Shown here in pieces: positions 9,101 to 17,000 of a stretch of DNA of 34,522 nt. The position numbers and the translations under genes are program-made. Numbering within the stretch: the stretch's first letter is position 1; the number at the start of each line of letters is the position of its first letter. Under the pieces are notes generated by a model. The model saw nothing but the letters and a program-made list of their open reading frames with translations, made no database searches and was not told where the DNA came from. The stretch comes from Flavobacterium sp. (GTDB taxonomy: Bacteria; Bacteroidota; Bacteroidia; Flavobacteriales; Flavobacteriaceae): positions 1-34,522 of the forward strand of contig VEQT01000027.1 of the NCBI GenBank assembly GCA_018883065.1, read 5' to 3'.

Positions 9101-9931
9101 TAACTTTATATAATAATAGGATTTGTCGGCATATAAATTAGTTGACGTTTGGCTTTCGTTGTTCCAATTGTCTACTCCTTCACCATAAAATAAAATATAA
9201 TCCGACGAATCAAAAAGACCGTCTTCTTCACCAATCACTTGAATAGCATTTTCCGTTAAGTCAGCCGGATATGGAACGTTGTTTTTTAATGGAATCATGC
9301 GACCACCATTGCCATAAAGTTGGATTTTACGCGGATCTAAACCAGAGGTATTGATACCTACTTGTTGTAAAAAATCTTTTGAGATTTTGTAAACACCCGA
9401 CTTAGTGATGTAAAACCGATAAAAGTCGCCACTGGCCAATACCGAGTTGTATATAGAGGTAAAATCAGATGGAGCAGCTGCTTGTCTTTTGTTGGAATAG
9501 GCAAACGAATAACGCAAACTCACTACTTTATAATAGGTGTCGTTTTGTTTGATTAGTGGAGAAAATGAAAATACAGTGTTGTACTTTTCTCTGGCCACTG
9601 TATTTGATAGGGTAGCATTTATTGAATTAGGGATATTGCTTCGGTTCAACTCGCCAAGTTCGCCAATTGAAATAGGTGCAGTAACCACGTCCGAAATGAT
9701 CAAGCTCGACTCTTCAATTGCTCTTGAACTTGGGGTAAGAGAGGTGTAAAATATGGATTTATTTCCGTCGTCAAACGAGAATTCTGGGGCTTTAAATTGG
9801 GGAATTTTAATTGAGTAACTGCCAATGAGGTAGGGGGAAGTGGCTGTCCAATTTATGTTGATGTCTACTTTGTTTTGACTCCAACAAGTTGTAAAAAAAC
9901 AAACAAAGACTAAGATTATTAATTTTTTCAT
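6113..9931 (-). CDS. porU: T9SS cysteine protease / sortase PorU
   Basis: A gingipain-like C25 peptidase on the cell surface. In Porphyromonas gingivalis it removes the C-terminal domain of T9SS cargo and links the cargo to A-LPS; the same role is inferred here. The 1272 residues begin with a signal peptide (MKKLIILVFVCFFTTCWSQ). The C25 domain shows the catalytic His in FLGHGG (about His783) and the catalytic Cys in TITCQFSRFD (about Cys817). The C-terminus (YPNPF...DKIGKGVYIYKLTV) is itself a T9SS CTD/FlgD-like Ig module, as known for PorU, which keeps its own CTD. The frame extends to a GTG at 9946, but the ATG at 9931 directly precedes the signal peptide. It lies divergent to gldJ and 35 bases before porV. 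Confidence 0.94.
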   Translation of the reverse strand: MKKLIILVFVCFFTTCWSQNKVDININWTATSPYLIGSYSIKIPQFKAPEFSFDDGNKSIFYTSLTPSSRAIEESSLIISDVVTAPISIGELGELNRSNIPNSINATLSNTVAREKYNTVFSFSPLIKQNDTYYKVVSLRYSFAYSNKRQAAAPSDFTSIYNSVLASGDFYRFYITKSGVYKISKDFLQQVGINTSGLDPRKIQLYGNGGRMIPLKNNVPYPADLTENAIQVIGEEDGLFDSSDYILFYGEGVDNWNNESQTSTNLYADKSYYYIKLGTENGKRIGPLVEADAPSNLIINEFDDYQYHEVDRVNIARLGRRWFGEEFQVNNQQSFDFSVPNVVAGSSSSLKVYTAAASGNFTSFRVEANGQQVGNISIGPIGSYTEAVEGVLNTTFPASENVNISLTYNNNGAPSADGYLDYIILKSKRKLLPTGKQFVFQYDAASTSSGVGTYQFQDATGISQVWDITDLYNVTQKNINSSAAFSFNQNMGEIRKYCTVVLADTYVPSIDNETKIANQNLKGTLFLDSQGQFKDIDYLIFTPKLFQQQAEKLAQFHRSYSQLNVKVITLESVYPEFSSGKQDIGAIRNLVKYVYFNASSPEKRVKYVNLFGDASYDFKNRISKFSNFVPIYHSLNSYTLGESSFASDDYFGMMDPNEGDVDGSSRGLDIAVGRMIANSTKQADELVTKVIDYHDVKSYGNWRNNFVVIADDSDVVQDASLQTRMNNLADTVVNEKPFMNPKKILLDAYVQETASGGSRYPKAREDFFNAFEKGALVFNFLGHGGEDGLTQERVWDKTDSQTLSNKYKYPLFITITCQFSRFDNPFRPTAGEYTYWNPIGGAISMITTIREIGQITGETFNDILSKYLFSYGSNQYTSIAEALRLAKNDPQAQATRVVFYLGDPALFLAIPKPKIQLTQVNDIPLSGAIDDLKSLAYVKLKGEVVDENNAIQNNYNGSLAVQIFDKEIIRSTFNNDGNSPVINFKTLGETIFRGNATVSNGQFEFGFVVPRDITIPLGNGRISFYSKKENTLLDNSGYNNTIKIGGINTNAATDNIPPQVKLYMNDQSFVDGGITNNSPLFLAYLEDENGINTASGIGHDIVAILDGNESNPYKLNEYYETELDDYKKGKVKFPFRNLSVGLHTITFKAWDVYNNLVTSELQFMVTSNESITLTNVLNYPNPFVSYTEFWFTHNRPFEPLEVQVQVITISGKIVWTKNQTITTEGFLSRELNWDGRDDFGDKIGKGVYIYKLTVKSTLTGSKTEKFEKLVIL

Positions 9932-10140
9932 TTGATAGAAACGCACAATAGCTTGAATTATTTTGCTCGTAAAAATAAGGTATTATTGCACATTGCTTAT
10001 AATATAAACATAATTTTAGCGTTTGTTTTTTGTTGGGGCCAAAGCCGTCAACACAACAGATTAAATATTTTAACAAAAAGATGTTGCAGTGTAATGGTTA
10101 ATTCTTATATTGCGCCACGAATTTTTTACCTACTAAATGT
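9932..10140. promoter_or_regulatory. Divergent intergenic region porU-gldJ
   Basis: These 209 bases must carry promoters for both the leftward porU-porV operon and the rightward gldJ gene. It is very A/T-rich. On the plus strand TAGCGTTTG (about 10018-10026) resembles the Bacteroidota -7 element with one extra base. No convincing pair of -33/-7 boxes is seen for either strand, and no hairpin terminator is present. Confidence 0.45.
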
Positions 10141-11853
10141 ATGAAAGCAAACAAATTTATGACTCACAAACTACTGTTAGCTGCGCTTGTTTTGGTTGGA
10201 TTAACTACAAGTTGTAGTAAGCAATCAGGTTCCAAGAACGCTTCTTCAGCTACTGGCTGGAAGGTGAACGACAAAAAAGGAGGGTTTCAATATGCTTCTA
10301 ACTTCAAACGTCAAGAGACTGGCCCCGGTCTGATTATGGTTGAAGGTGGAACTTTTACAATGGGTAAAGTGCAAGACGATGTGATGCACGATTGGAACAA
10401 CACACCAAACCAACAACACGTTCAATCGTTCTATATGGATGAGACTGAAGTAACTAATTTAATGTATATGGAATACTTAGACTGGTTAAAACGTGTGTTT
10501 CCACCAGATCAAGAAAACTACAAAAACATTTACGAAGGCGCTTTGCCAGACACCCTAGTATGGAGAAATCGTTTGGGATACAACGAAACCATGACAAACA
10601 ACTATTTGAGACACCCTGCTTATGCTGGTTATCCTGTGGTTGGTGTAAATTGGATTCAAGCGGTTGAATACAGCAAATGGAGAACAGAACGCGTAAACGA
10701 AAATGTGTTGGAGCGTGAAGGCTACCTTAAAAAAGACGCCAAATTATTAGATGTTACTCCCGAAGCTAACTTTAATACGGAAACGTATTTAAATGCGCCC
10801 TCGAAAACTTTTGGTGGGGATGATAAAATTGTGTTGAAAGGCAGAAAAAATAGTTTGTCTAAACCCATCAAAACCAAAGGCACAAAAGATACACCGGCTA
10901 CAGAAAAACCAGCACGTAATGTGTATGCGCAACGTTCATCAGGTATTGTTTTGCCTGAGTATCGTTTACCAACTGAGGCCGAATGGGAATATGCTGCAGC
11001 AGCTGATGTAGGTCAAAGAGAATACAATATATACAGAGGGCAAAAGAAATACCCTTGGTCTGGAAGCTATACTCGTACGGGAAAGCGTAAGATTAAAGGC
11101 GATCAGTTGGCTAACTTTAAACAAGGTAAAGGAGATTACGGCGGGATTGCCGGCTGGTCTGATGATGGAGCAGACATTACCAATACAGTTAAGTCATATC
11201 CTCCAAATGATTTTGGTTTATATGATATGGCAGGAAACGTTGCTGAATGGGTTGCCGATGTATACCGTCCAATTGTTGATGATGAAGCTAGTGATTTCAA
11301 TTACTTCAGAGGAAACGTCTATGAGAAAAATAAAATTGGCGAAGACGGAAAAGTCGAGTTGGTAACTAAAGAGACGCAAAAGTTCGATACTTTATCTAAT
11401 GGTAAATTAATCGCTAGAAGTTTTCCAGGTCAAATCGTTCAAGTTCCTGTAGATGCAAATGAGACTTATTTGCGTATGAATTTTGATAAAAGCAATCACA
11501 AGAATTATAGAGACGGTGACAAACAATCAACACGTTACTTTGATTTTGGTTCTGCTGACGAAGATGCTTCTAAACTCAAAAACAAAATGTACGATGCGCC
11601 TGTTCACATAGCAATTATCGACTCACTTGGAAACATGACAAGAAAATACGACAGATCATCAAAAAGAACCTCATTAGTAGATGATAAATCTCGAGTATAC
11701 AAAGGAGGATCATGGAGAGATAGAGCGTATTGGTTAGATCCAGGACAACGCAGATATTTCCCACAAGATATGGCTTCTGATTACATCGGATTCCGTTGTG
11801 CGATGTCAAGAGTTGGGCCTAAAGCAGACCACAAGAAAAGACCAAGAAACTAA
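10141..11853 (+). CDS. gldJ: Gliding motility lipoprotein GldJ
   Basis: A lipoprotein of the gliding/T9SS machinery with the formylglycine-generating-enzyme (SUMF1) fold, a paralogue of GldK. In F. johnsoniae it is needed for gliding and for GldK stability, hence secretion. The 570 residues start with a lipoprotein signal peptide with lipobox LTTSC (Cys25). Fold landmarks are MVEGGTFTMGK (about 65-75), YRLPTEAEWEYAA (about 273-285), DFGLYDMAGNVAEWVADVY (about 357-375) and VYKGGSWRDRAYW with GFRCAM near the end. A Lys-rich insert at about 215-260 and a basic C-terminal tail are also seen; in F. johnsoniae the last few residues matter for gliding. Start ATG at 10141 is used; M7 is possible. It is followed by its own terminator and then murF. 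Confidence 0.93.
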   Translation: MKANKFMTHKLLLAALVLVGLTTSCSKQSGSKNASSATGWKVNDKKGGFQYASNFKRQETGPGLIMVEGGTFTMGKVQDDVMHDWNNTPNQQHVQSFYMDETEVTNLMYMEYLDWLKRVFPPDQENYKNIYEGALPDTLVWRNRLGYNETMTNNYLRHPAYAGYPVVGVNWIQAVEYSKWRTERVNENVLEREGYLKKDAKLLDVTPEANFNTETYLNAPSKTFGGDDKIVLKGRKNSLSKPIKTKGTKDTPATEKPARNVYAQRSSGIVLPEYRLPTEAEWEYAAAADVGQREYNIYRGQKKYPWSGSYTRTGKRKIKGDQLANFKQGKGDYGGIAGWSDDGADITNTVKSYPPNDFGLYDMAGNVAEWVADVYRPIVDDEASDFNYFRGNVYEKNKIGEDGKVELVTKETQKFDTLSNGKLIARSFPGQIVQVPVDANETYLRMNFDKSNHKNYRDGDKQSTRYFDFGSADEDASKLKNKMYDAPVHIAIIDSLGNMTRKYDRSSKRTSLVDDKSRVYKGGSWRDRAYWLDPGQRRYFPQDMASDYIGFRCAMSRVGPKADHKKRPRN

Positions 11854-11860
11854 GCATACA

Positions 11861-11887
11861 AAAGCCCTTTAATTAGGGCTTTTTTTA
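11861..11887 (+). terminator. Terminator after gldJ
   Basis: AAAGCCCT and AGGGCTTT form a stem around TTAATT and are followed by a T run. It starts eight bases after the gldJ stop codon and ends just before the murF start, so murF is transcribed by readthrough or from a promoter within or very near the hairpin. Confidence 0.85.
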
Positions 11888-11899
11888 TTGATTATATAC

Positions 11900-13183
11900 A
11901 TGACTATAGCTGACATTCATGCGTTGTTTTTGCAATCCTCCGGCATTGTAATTGATACGCGTAAAATTACCCCTAACGCTTTTTTTGTTGCCTTAAAAGG
12001 CGACCGATTTGATGCCAATACCTTTGCTGCCGAGGCCCTGCAGCTTGGCGCTTCCCATGTGCTCATAGACGATGCGTCTTATTTTGTCGATCACCGAACA
12101 ATTGTTGTGTCAGATGCGTTGACAACGCTGCAAGAATTGGCGCATTATCACAGAACATATCTTGGTTTGCCAATTATTGCTCTAACCGGTAGCAATGGGA
12201 AAACCACTACCAAAGAATTAATCCATGCGGTTTTGTCGCAGAAATATGCATGCAAAGCCACAGTTGGTAATTTGAACAATCACATTGGGGTGCCACTCAC
12301 CTTGTTGTCGTTTGATTCGAAAACTGAAATAGGTATTGTAGAAATGGGGGCTAACCACCAAAAAGAAATTGAGTTTCTTTGCGCTTTAGCCTCTCCTGAT
12401 TTTGGGTACATTACCAATTTTGGAAAAGCACACTTGGAAGGTTTTGGTGGAGTAGAAGGGGTAATCAAAGGCAAAAGTGAAATGTATACCTACTTATTGT
12501 CGCGGCGCAAAAAAGTATTTATTAATGCGGATGATCCAATACAGCTAAAACACGCTGCTGAAATAGATTCTTTTACCTTTAGTGCTGTAAACTCAGCTGC
12601 TGATATTCAAGTAAACAATGTTCAAGCAAACCCATTTGTCTCATTGGTTCACGAAGGTAATTTTGTTCAATCGCAGTTGATTGGATTGTATAATGCTACA
12701 AATATTTGCGCAGCTATTGCAATAGGTTCTTATTTTTCGGTTTCAACTTCTGATATACATTTGGCTATTGCCAATTATATTCCCACCAATAACCGTTCAC
12801 AGATCCTGCACAAAAACAGTAATGAAATAATTTTGGATGCTTACAATGCCAATCCAAGCAGTATGGCTGTGGCGATAGCTAATTTTGCTCAACTGCAACA
12901 TCCATCCAAAATTATGATTTTGGGCGATATGTTTGAGTTGGGCGAAGAGTCTTCCCATGAACATGCGGCGTTGGTAAATTTCATAGCGCAATCAACTGTA
13001 CCCTGTACGTATTTTGTAGGGCCAAGTTTTTATGCCCATCGCATTGCATCTTCAGTAATGCATTTTTTTAAAAACTATGCTGAATTTGAACAGTTTTGTA
13101 CATCCACAGTATTTCAAAATTCATTGCTGCTGATCAAAGGTTCTCGCGGCATGGCGTTGGAACGGATAGTTGAATTAATGTAA
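11900..13183 (+). CDS. murF: UDP-N-acetylmuramoyl-tripeptide--D-Ala-D-Ala ligase
   Basis: The cytoplasmic ATP-dependent ligase that adds D-Ala-D-Ala to UDP-MurNAc-tripeptide, the last soluble step of the peptidoglycan precursor pathway. The 427 residues show the Mur N-terminal substrate domain with DTRK (19-22), the ATP-binding loop ALTGSNGKTTTKE (94-106), the central-domain motif EMGANHQKEI with NFGKAHLEGFGG, and the C-terminal domain with DAYNANPSSM and LGDMFELG. Length fits the family. The frame opens at a TTG four codons upstream, inside the gldJ terminator, so the ATG at 11900 is preferred. I recall murF next to gldJ in Flavobacterium. No obvious terminator follows. Confidence 0.95.
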   Translation: MTIADIHALFLQSSGIVIDTRKITPNAFFVALKGDRFDANTFAAEALQLGASHVLIDDASYFVDHRTIVVSDALTTLQELAHYHRTYLGLPIIALTGSNGKTTTKELIHAVLSQKYACKATVGNLNNHIGVPLTLLSFDSKTEIGIVEMGANHQKEIEFLCALASPDFGYITNFGKAHLEGFGGVEGVIKGKSEMYTYLLSRRKKVFINADDPIQLKHAAEIDSFTFSAVNSAADIQVNNVQANPFVSLVHEGNFVQSQLIGLYNATNICAAIAIGSYFSVSTSDIHLAIANYIPTNNRSQILHKNSNEIILDAYNANPSSMAVAIANFAQLQHPSKIMILGDMFELGEESSHEHAALVNFIAQSTVPCTYFVGPSFYAHRIASSVMHFFKNYAEFEQFCTSTVFQNSLLLIKGSRGMALERIVELM

Positions 13184-13363
13184 CGTATATTTTTTGTACG
13201 CCAATACTTTTTACACTTTTCTACTTCTTTAATACATTTTTTCTATCGCCTGTAGAAAAATAGCATTAACACCTCTTTTTTTTACCTATTTACACTGCTA
13301 ATTTAATCGACGAACGACATCTTTTATAGATTAAAAGCGTCCAATTGTTGGTTTTGGTTCGTT

Positions 13364-13397
13364 TAACGAGTTTTAAAGTAGAATAACGAGTATTTTT
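13364..13397. repeat. Pair of TAACGAG direct repeats, 20 bp apart
   Basis: TAACGAGTTTT at 13364 and TAACGAGTATTTT at 13384 are spaced by exactly 20 bases, two helical turns, upstream of the small secreted protein gene. It could be a tandem regulator site; it may also be chance in A/T-rich DNA. Confidence 0.35.
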
Positions 13398-13418
13398 TAG
13401 TCCGCATTGGGTTTGCTT

Positions 13419-13426
13419 TAGTTTTG
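13419..13426 (+). promoter_or_regulatory. Candidate -7 element for the small secreted protein gene
   Basis: TAGTTTTG matches the Bacteroidota -7 consensus TAnnTTTG 18 bases before the ATG at 13445. No clear TTTG -33 element is seen at the right distance, so confidence is low. A start here would give a very short leader. Confidence 0.3.
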
Positions 13427-13444
13427 ACCTGTTTTAAAATCACA

Positions 13445-13798
13445 ATGAACAGAGCAACTATGAACAACGCAAACCAAACTACATCATCCTTATCAAGCAC
13501 AGTGAAAGTCGTTGTTCTTTTTGTGGTGTTTATGTTTTGCGGTGTAGCATTTGCTCAAGATCAAGTAAGTTCATCACAACAAGAATTGACCTCAACTACT
13601 TCTGCTAATACAGTTTCAGAGTCTTTGCATTTTATGTCTTGGTTTATGGGCACAAAACAAAGTGTTCAACCCAATTCTGTTCAAGACTTGAAAGGAAGCA
13701 GCAAGAAACAACTCATCAATTCGGGTAGTGCCCCTAATCGTTTGTTGCTAAAAACGTTCAGTAAAAAAGCATCTAGTTTTAATACTGCAGTTGTGTAG
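13445..13798 (+). CDS. Small secreted protein of unknown function (WFMGTK motif)
   Basis: This 117-residue protein has a signal peptide with an unusually long n-region (about 20 residues rich in Asn, Thr, Ser) followed by VVVLFVVFMFCGVAFA and cleavage before QDQ (about residue 37). The mature part has a Ser/Thr-rich segment, a hydrophobic FMSWFMGTKQ (about 63-72), and a basic end containing KKQLINSGSAPNRLLLKTF and KKAS. I recall small flavobacterial proteins with the same WFMG[TS]K and SGxxPNRLLxKTFxKKA pattern, but cannot confirm it here. The frame opens at a TTG at 13424; the ATG at 13445 is more likely. It has its own terminator and precedes the first giant protein gene. Function unknown. 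Confidence 0.7.
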   Translation: MNRATMNNANQTTSSLSSTVKVVVLFVVFMFCGVAFAQDQVSSSQQELTSTTSANTVSESLHFMSWFMGTKQSVQPNSVQDLKGSSKKQLINSGSAPNRLLLKTFSKKASSFNTAVV

Positions 13799-13827
13799 TT
13801 TTAAAATTTTATTTTAAGTAAAACTTG

Positions 13828-13852
13828 ATCACCTTTTGGGTGATTTTTTTTT
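13828..13852 (+). terminator. Terminator after the small secreted protein gene
   Basis: ATCACC and GGTGAT form a stem around TTTTG, followed by a run of eight or more T's. It lies 30 bases after the stop codon at 13798. Confidence 0.85.
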
Positions 13853-13922
13853 GATATGTAAGTAAATTGTTAGCATGTTTTTTTTAATGTAAACTAAAAA
13901 ATATGTAATATTGAGGAGCGAC

Positions 13923-13954
13923 TTTGTCTATTTGTTGTTGGTCGATAAAATTTG
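13923..13954 (+). promoter_or_regulatory. Candidate promoter of the first giant protein gene
   Basis: TTTG at 13923-13926 is followed after 19 bases by TAAAATTTG (13946-13954), which matches the Bacteroidota -33/-7 pattern (TTTG, TAnnTTTG) except for one extra base in the -7 box. It gives a leader of about 70 bases before the ATG at 14032. Confidence 0.4.
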
Positions 13955-13970
13955 CTTTTTGTCGATAAAT
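13941..13970. repeat. Pair of GTCGATAAA direct repeats, 20 bp apart
   Basis: GTCGATAAA occurs at 13941-13949 and again at 13961-13969, spaced by 20 bases and overlapping the candidate promoter. The inverted form ATTTTATCGA is found at 19371-19380 in front of the second giant gene. It may be a regulator site shared by both promoters. Confidence 0.4.
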
Positions 13971-14031
13971 TAAACAAATAAGCCGCTTTCGTTTTTCAAT
14001 TTCACGTTTCAAAAAAATAAATTAACAGAAA

Positions 14032-17000
14032 ATGATTACAACTTTACTCAAAGCTAAATCTGATTTTTTTCAAGAATTAATTTCTTCACAGGCGAAACTT
14101 TTATTTTTGGTTTGTACCGTGTTGACTATTGGCTCGGTTCAAGGTCAAGTAAATGCTTACACCTTTTCTGCCTCAACAGTTGCTTCATACGTACCGTTAA
14201 CAGTTGCAGGTGGTGCTACAGAAATTTCTTGGACAAATCCTGTACCAACGCCAAGCGCCACATTAAATTGGGATAACCACACGGCGGCAACTATTCCTAT
14301 TGGTTTTAATTTTAACTACAACGGAACCGTCTACACGTCCGTAAATGTTTCTCCAAATGGTTTTATCTCTTTTGGTGCCACATTGCCTTCAGTTACCAAC
14401 TACAACCCAATTGCTAGTGTGGAAGGATACAATGGTGCAATTTCAGTTTATGGTACAAATCTCAGAAACAATAACGTGTCCATAAAATACAGAACAGATC
14501 TTGTAGCAAGAACGCTTACAGTTGAGTTTATTGGTGTGCGCGTAAATGCAACAGGTACAACAATTGCAGGAACTTTAAATATGCAAATTGTGCTTAACGA
14601 ATCTGGATTGATTGACATGATTTATAGACCAACCACTACACCAAATACCTTAAATGCATTAACTGTTTTATATGGTCAAATTGGTTTACGAGGTGCGTCT
14701 AATAGCGATTTCTTAGCTTTAAGTCTTCCAACGGCTGCAACATTAGTTTGGCCAGTTCCTCCAACAACATTTCCTTTAGGGACAACCAACAACGTAACTG
14801 TTGCAACAAAAAGCGCTTGTATTTCGGTGCCAACAAAATTCACTTTTACACCGCCAGCTTGTATTGCTCCTAGTGGCGTAACAGCTTTGCCGTTAACAAT
14901 TACGCACAATAGTGCAACTATTTCATGGACAGCTTCAGCAAACCATAGCCCAAACCCAGCAGCAAGTAATTATCAATTGTATTATTCTACAACTGCTGTG
15001 TTGCCAACTGCCGCTACAACACCACAAGTTACAGGAATTGCAGGAACTACTCAAAACTTAACTGGTTTAGCGCCAAATACCCAATACTACGTATATGTGC
15101 GTTCTAATTGTGCGGCTACCGGAGCTTGGTCTATAGCAGGTATATTTACAACACGTTGTACACCTGTTGCCGATCCCTTTGTAACGGGCGCTCCATACGA
15201 GCAAGATTTTGAAGATTCTACACCGCCCTATTTACCTGCTTGTAATTCTACCGAGAATTTAATTACTCCTCTGCCTCCTTACACAGGTTCTCCTTACGCT
15301 ACTTATTGGGTAAATTCTGATCCAACTACACCTGATTGGGGATTTAATACCAAACACATGCGTTGTACAGTTTTGGGAGGCCAAAACAACAATGCCTACT
15401 ACTATACCGAAGGAATTAGTTTAAGTGCGGGAGTTACCTATAGATTAGAATATGCTTACGGTTCGTCTACTCAATTTTTGGCAATCGAGCAAAAAATGAA
15501 AGTATACGTTGGAACTTCACCAGTGCAGGCCGCTATGAGTGTAGTATTGGTAGACCATCCGTCAATTAAAGGTGGGCCATTTATTAATGTAGTTGATTTT
15601 ACGCCATCCACTTCTGGAACGTATTATTTTGGTTTTCAAGACTACACACCATTCACAACAGGTGGTACAACCTTGCTTGATAATGTTTACTTGAATGTAG
15701 AAACCTGTAGACCCCCTGCAGACATTGTTGCATCAACTGTAACTTTTTCAGCGGCAACTATTTTCTGGGACGATTCTCCATCATTGCCTTCAAATGGATA
15801 CCAATATTATGTGAGTAGTTCACCAAATCCACCTTCTTATGGGTTTCCACCTACAGGAAGTACAGGGTTTAATGTTACAACAGCCAACATTACCAATCTT
15901 ACTTCTTCAACTACTTATTATGTATGGGTGAGATCAAATTGCAATGGTTTATATAGCATTTGGACACCAATTCCAGGCGTATTTACTACACTTGTTCAGC
16001 CAGCAGCCACTGTAATTAATTTGACTGCAGCGCAAAACAACCGTTTCTTATATACCTGTTCGGCTTCCTCAGGTTCAGCTACTTTTTTTGATAGCGGTTC
16101 AGCTGGTACTGATTATGCCAACAATGAAAGTTATACGTTTACCTTTTTTCCAAGTATCCCTGGTGCAAAAATTAAAGCCTCTTTTAGCTCGTTTTCAACA
16201 GAGGACAGATGGGATGGAATGTCTATTTACAATGGAAACAGTGCTGCTGCTGCTTTGATATCTTCTGGTTTGCCAGCGGGGTTTAATACTACAACTTGTC
16301 CAGCGGGATCTTTTTATGGAACCAATTCGCCAGGTAACATTTATTCAACAGCTGCTGATGGTTCGCTGACTTTTGTATTCTCATCAGACTTTATCATTAC
16401 TCGACCAGGATGGGCAGCTACCATAACGTGTGAAACTGTTCCGACAATAACTTCGTTTACCCCCGTTAATAATAACTGTCAAAGTGGTACTTTAATAACA
16501 CTAACAGGTACAAATTTTGTAAACATCACTAACGTTACAATTGGTGGAGTTTCTGCAGTTTACAATGTAGTAAACAGTACGACCATGCAAGTTACCTTGC
16601 CTGCTACTGCTACTTCAGGGCCTATAGTGGTATCGAGCGCTACTGCCTCTGGAACCAGTTTAACTAATTTTACTGTATTGGCTCCACCACCAACAGGAGT
16701 GTTAGGGTCTACAATATGTCCAGGAAATCCAGCTGCATTAACGTCAACTACAAATTGCTCGGGCTTTGTGAATCCAGTTTCTACTATTTCGGGTTCATGG
16801 TCAGCTTCAGATCCAATTGCGCCTCGTCAAAACGGGTCAGCTAATTCGCCAAGCTGTAGTTATTCAGGTACACAGGTTGGCTATACTCGCATAGATTTTC
16901 AAGTGAGTCAAACCGGAGTTTATACTTTTGAAATGGTTCAAAATGCCGCCTATGATGGAATGGGTTATATTACTTCTGGTGCCTTTGTTGCCGGATCATG

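Noticed and set aside
9807..10144. Overlapping open frames (minus 9807-10076, plus 9932-10144) around the porU start
   Set aside because: They overlap the porU signal-peptide region and the divergent promoter gap, and show no signal peptide, domain or plausible start context.
11888..11899. Upstream TTG start for murF
   Set aside because: It lies within the end of the gldJ terminator; the ATG at 11900 gives the usual MurF N-terminus. The same reasoning moved the starts of cdd, pdhA, porU and the small secreted protein to ATG codons.
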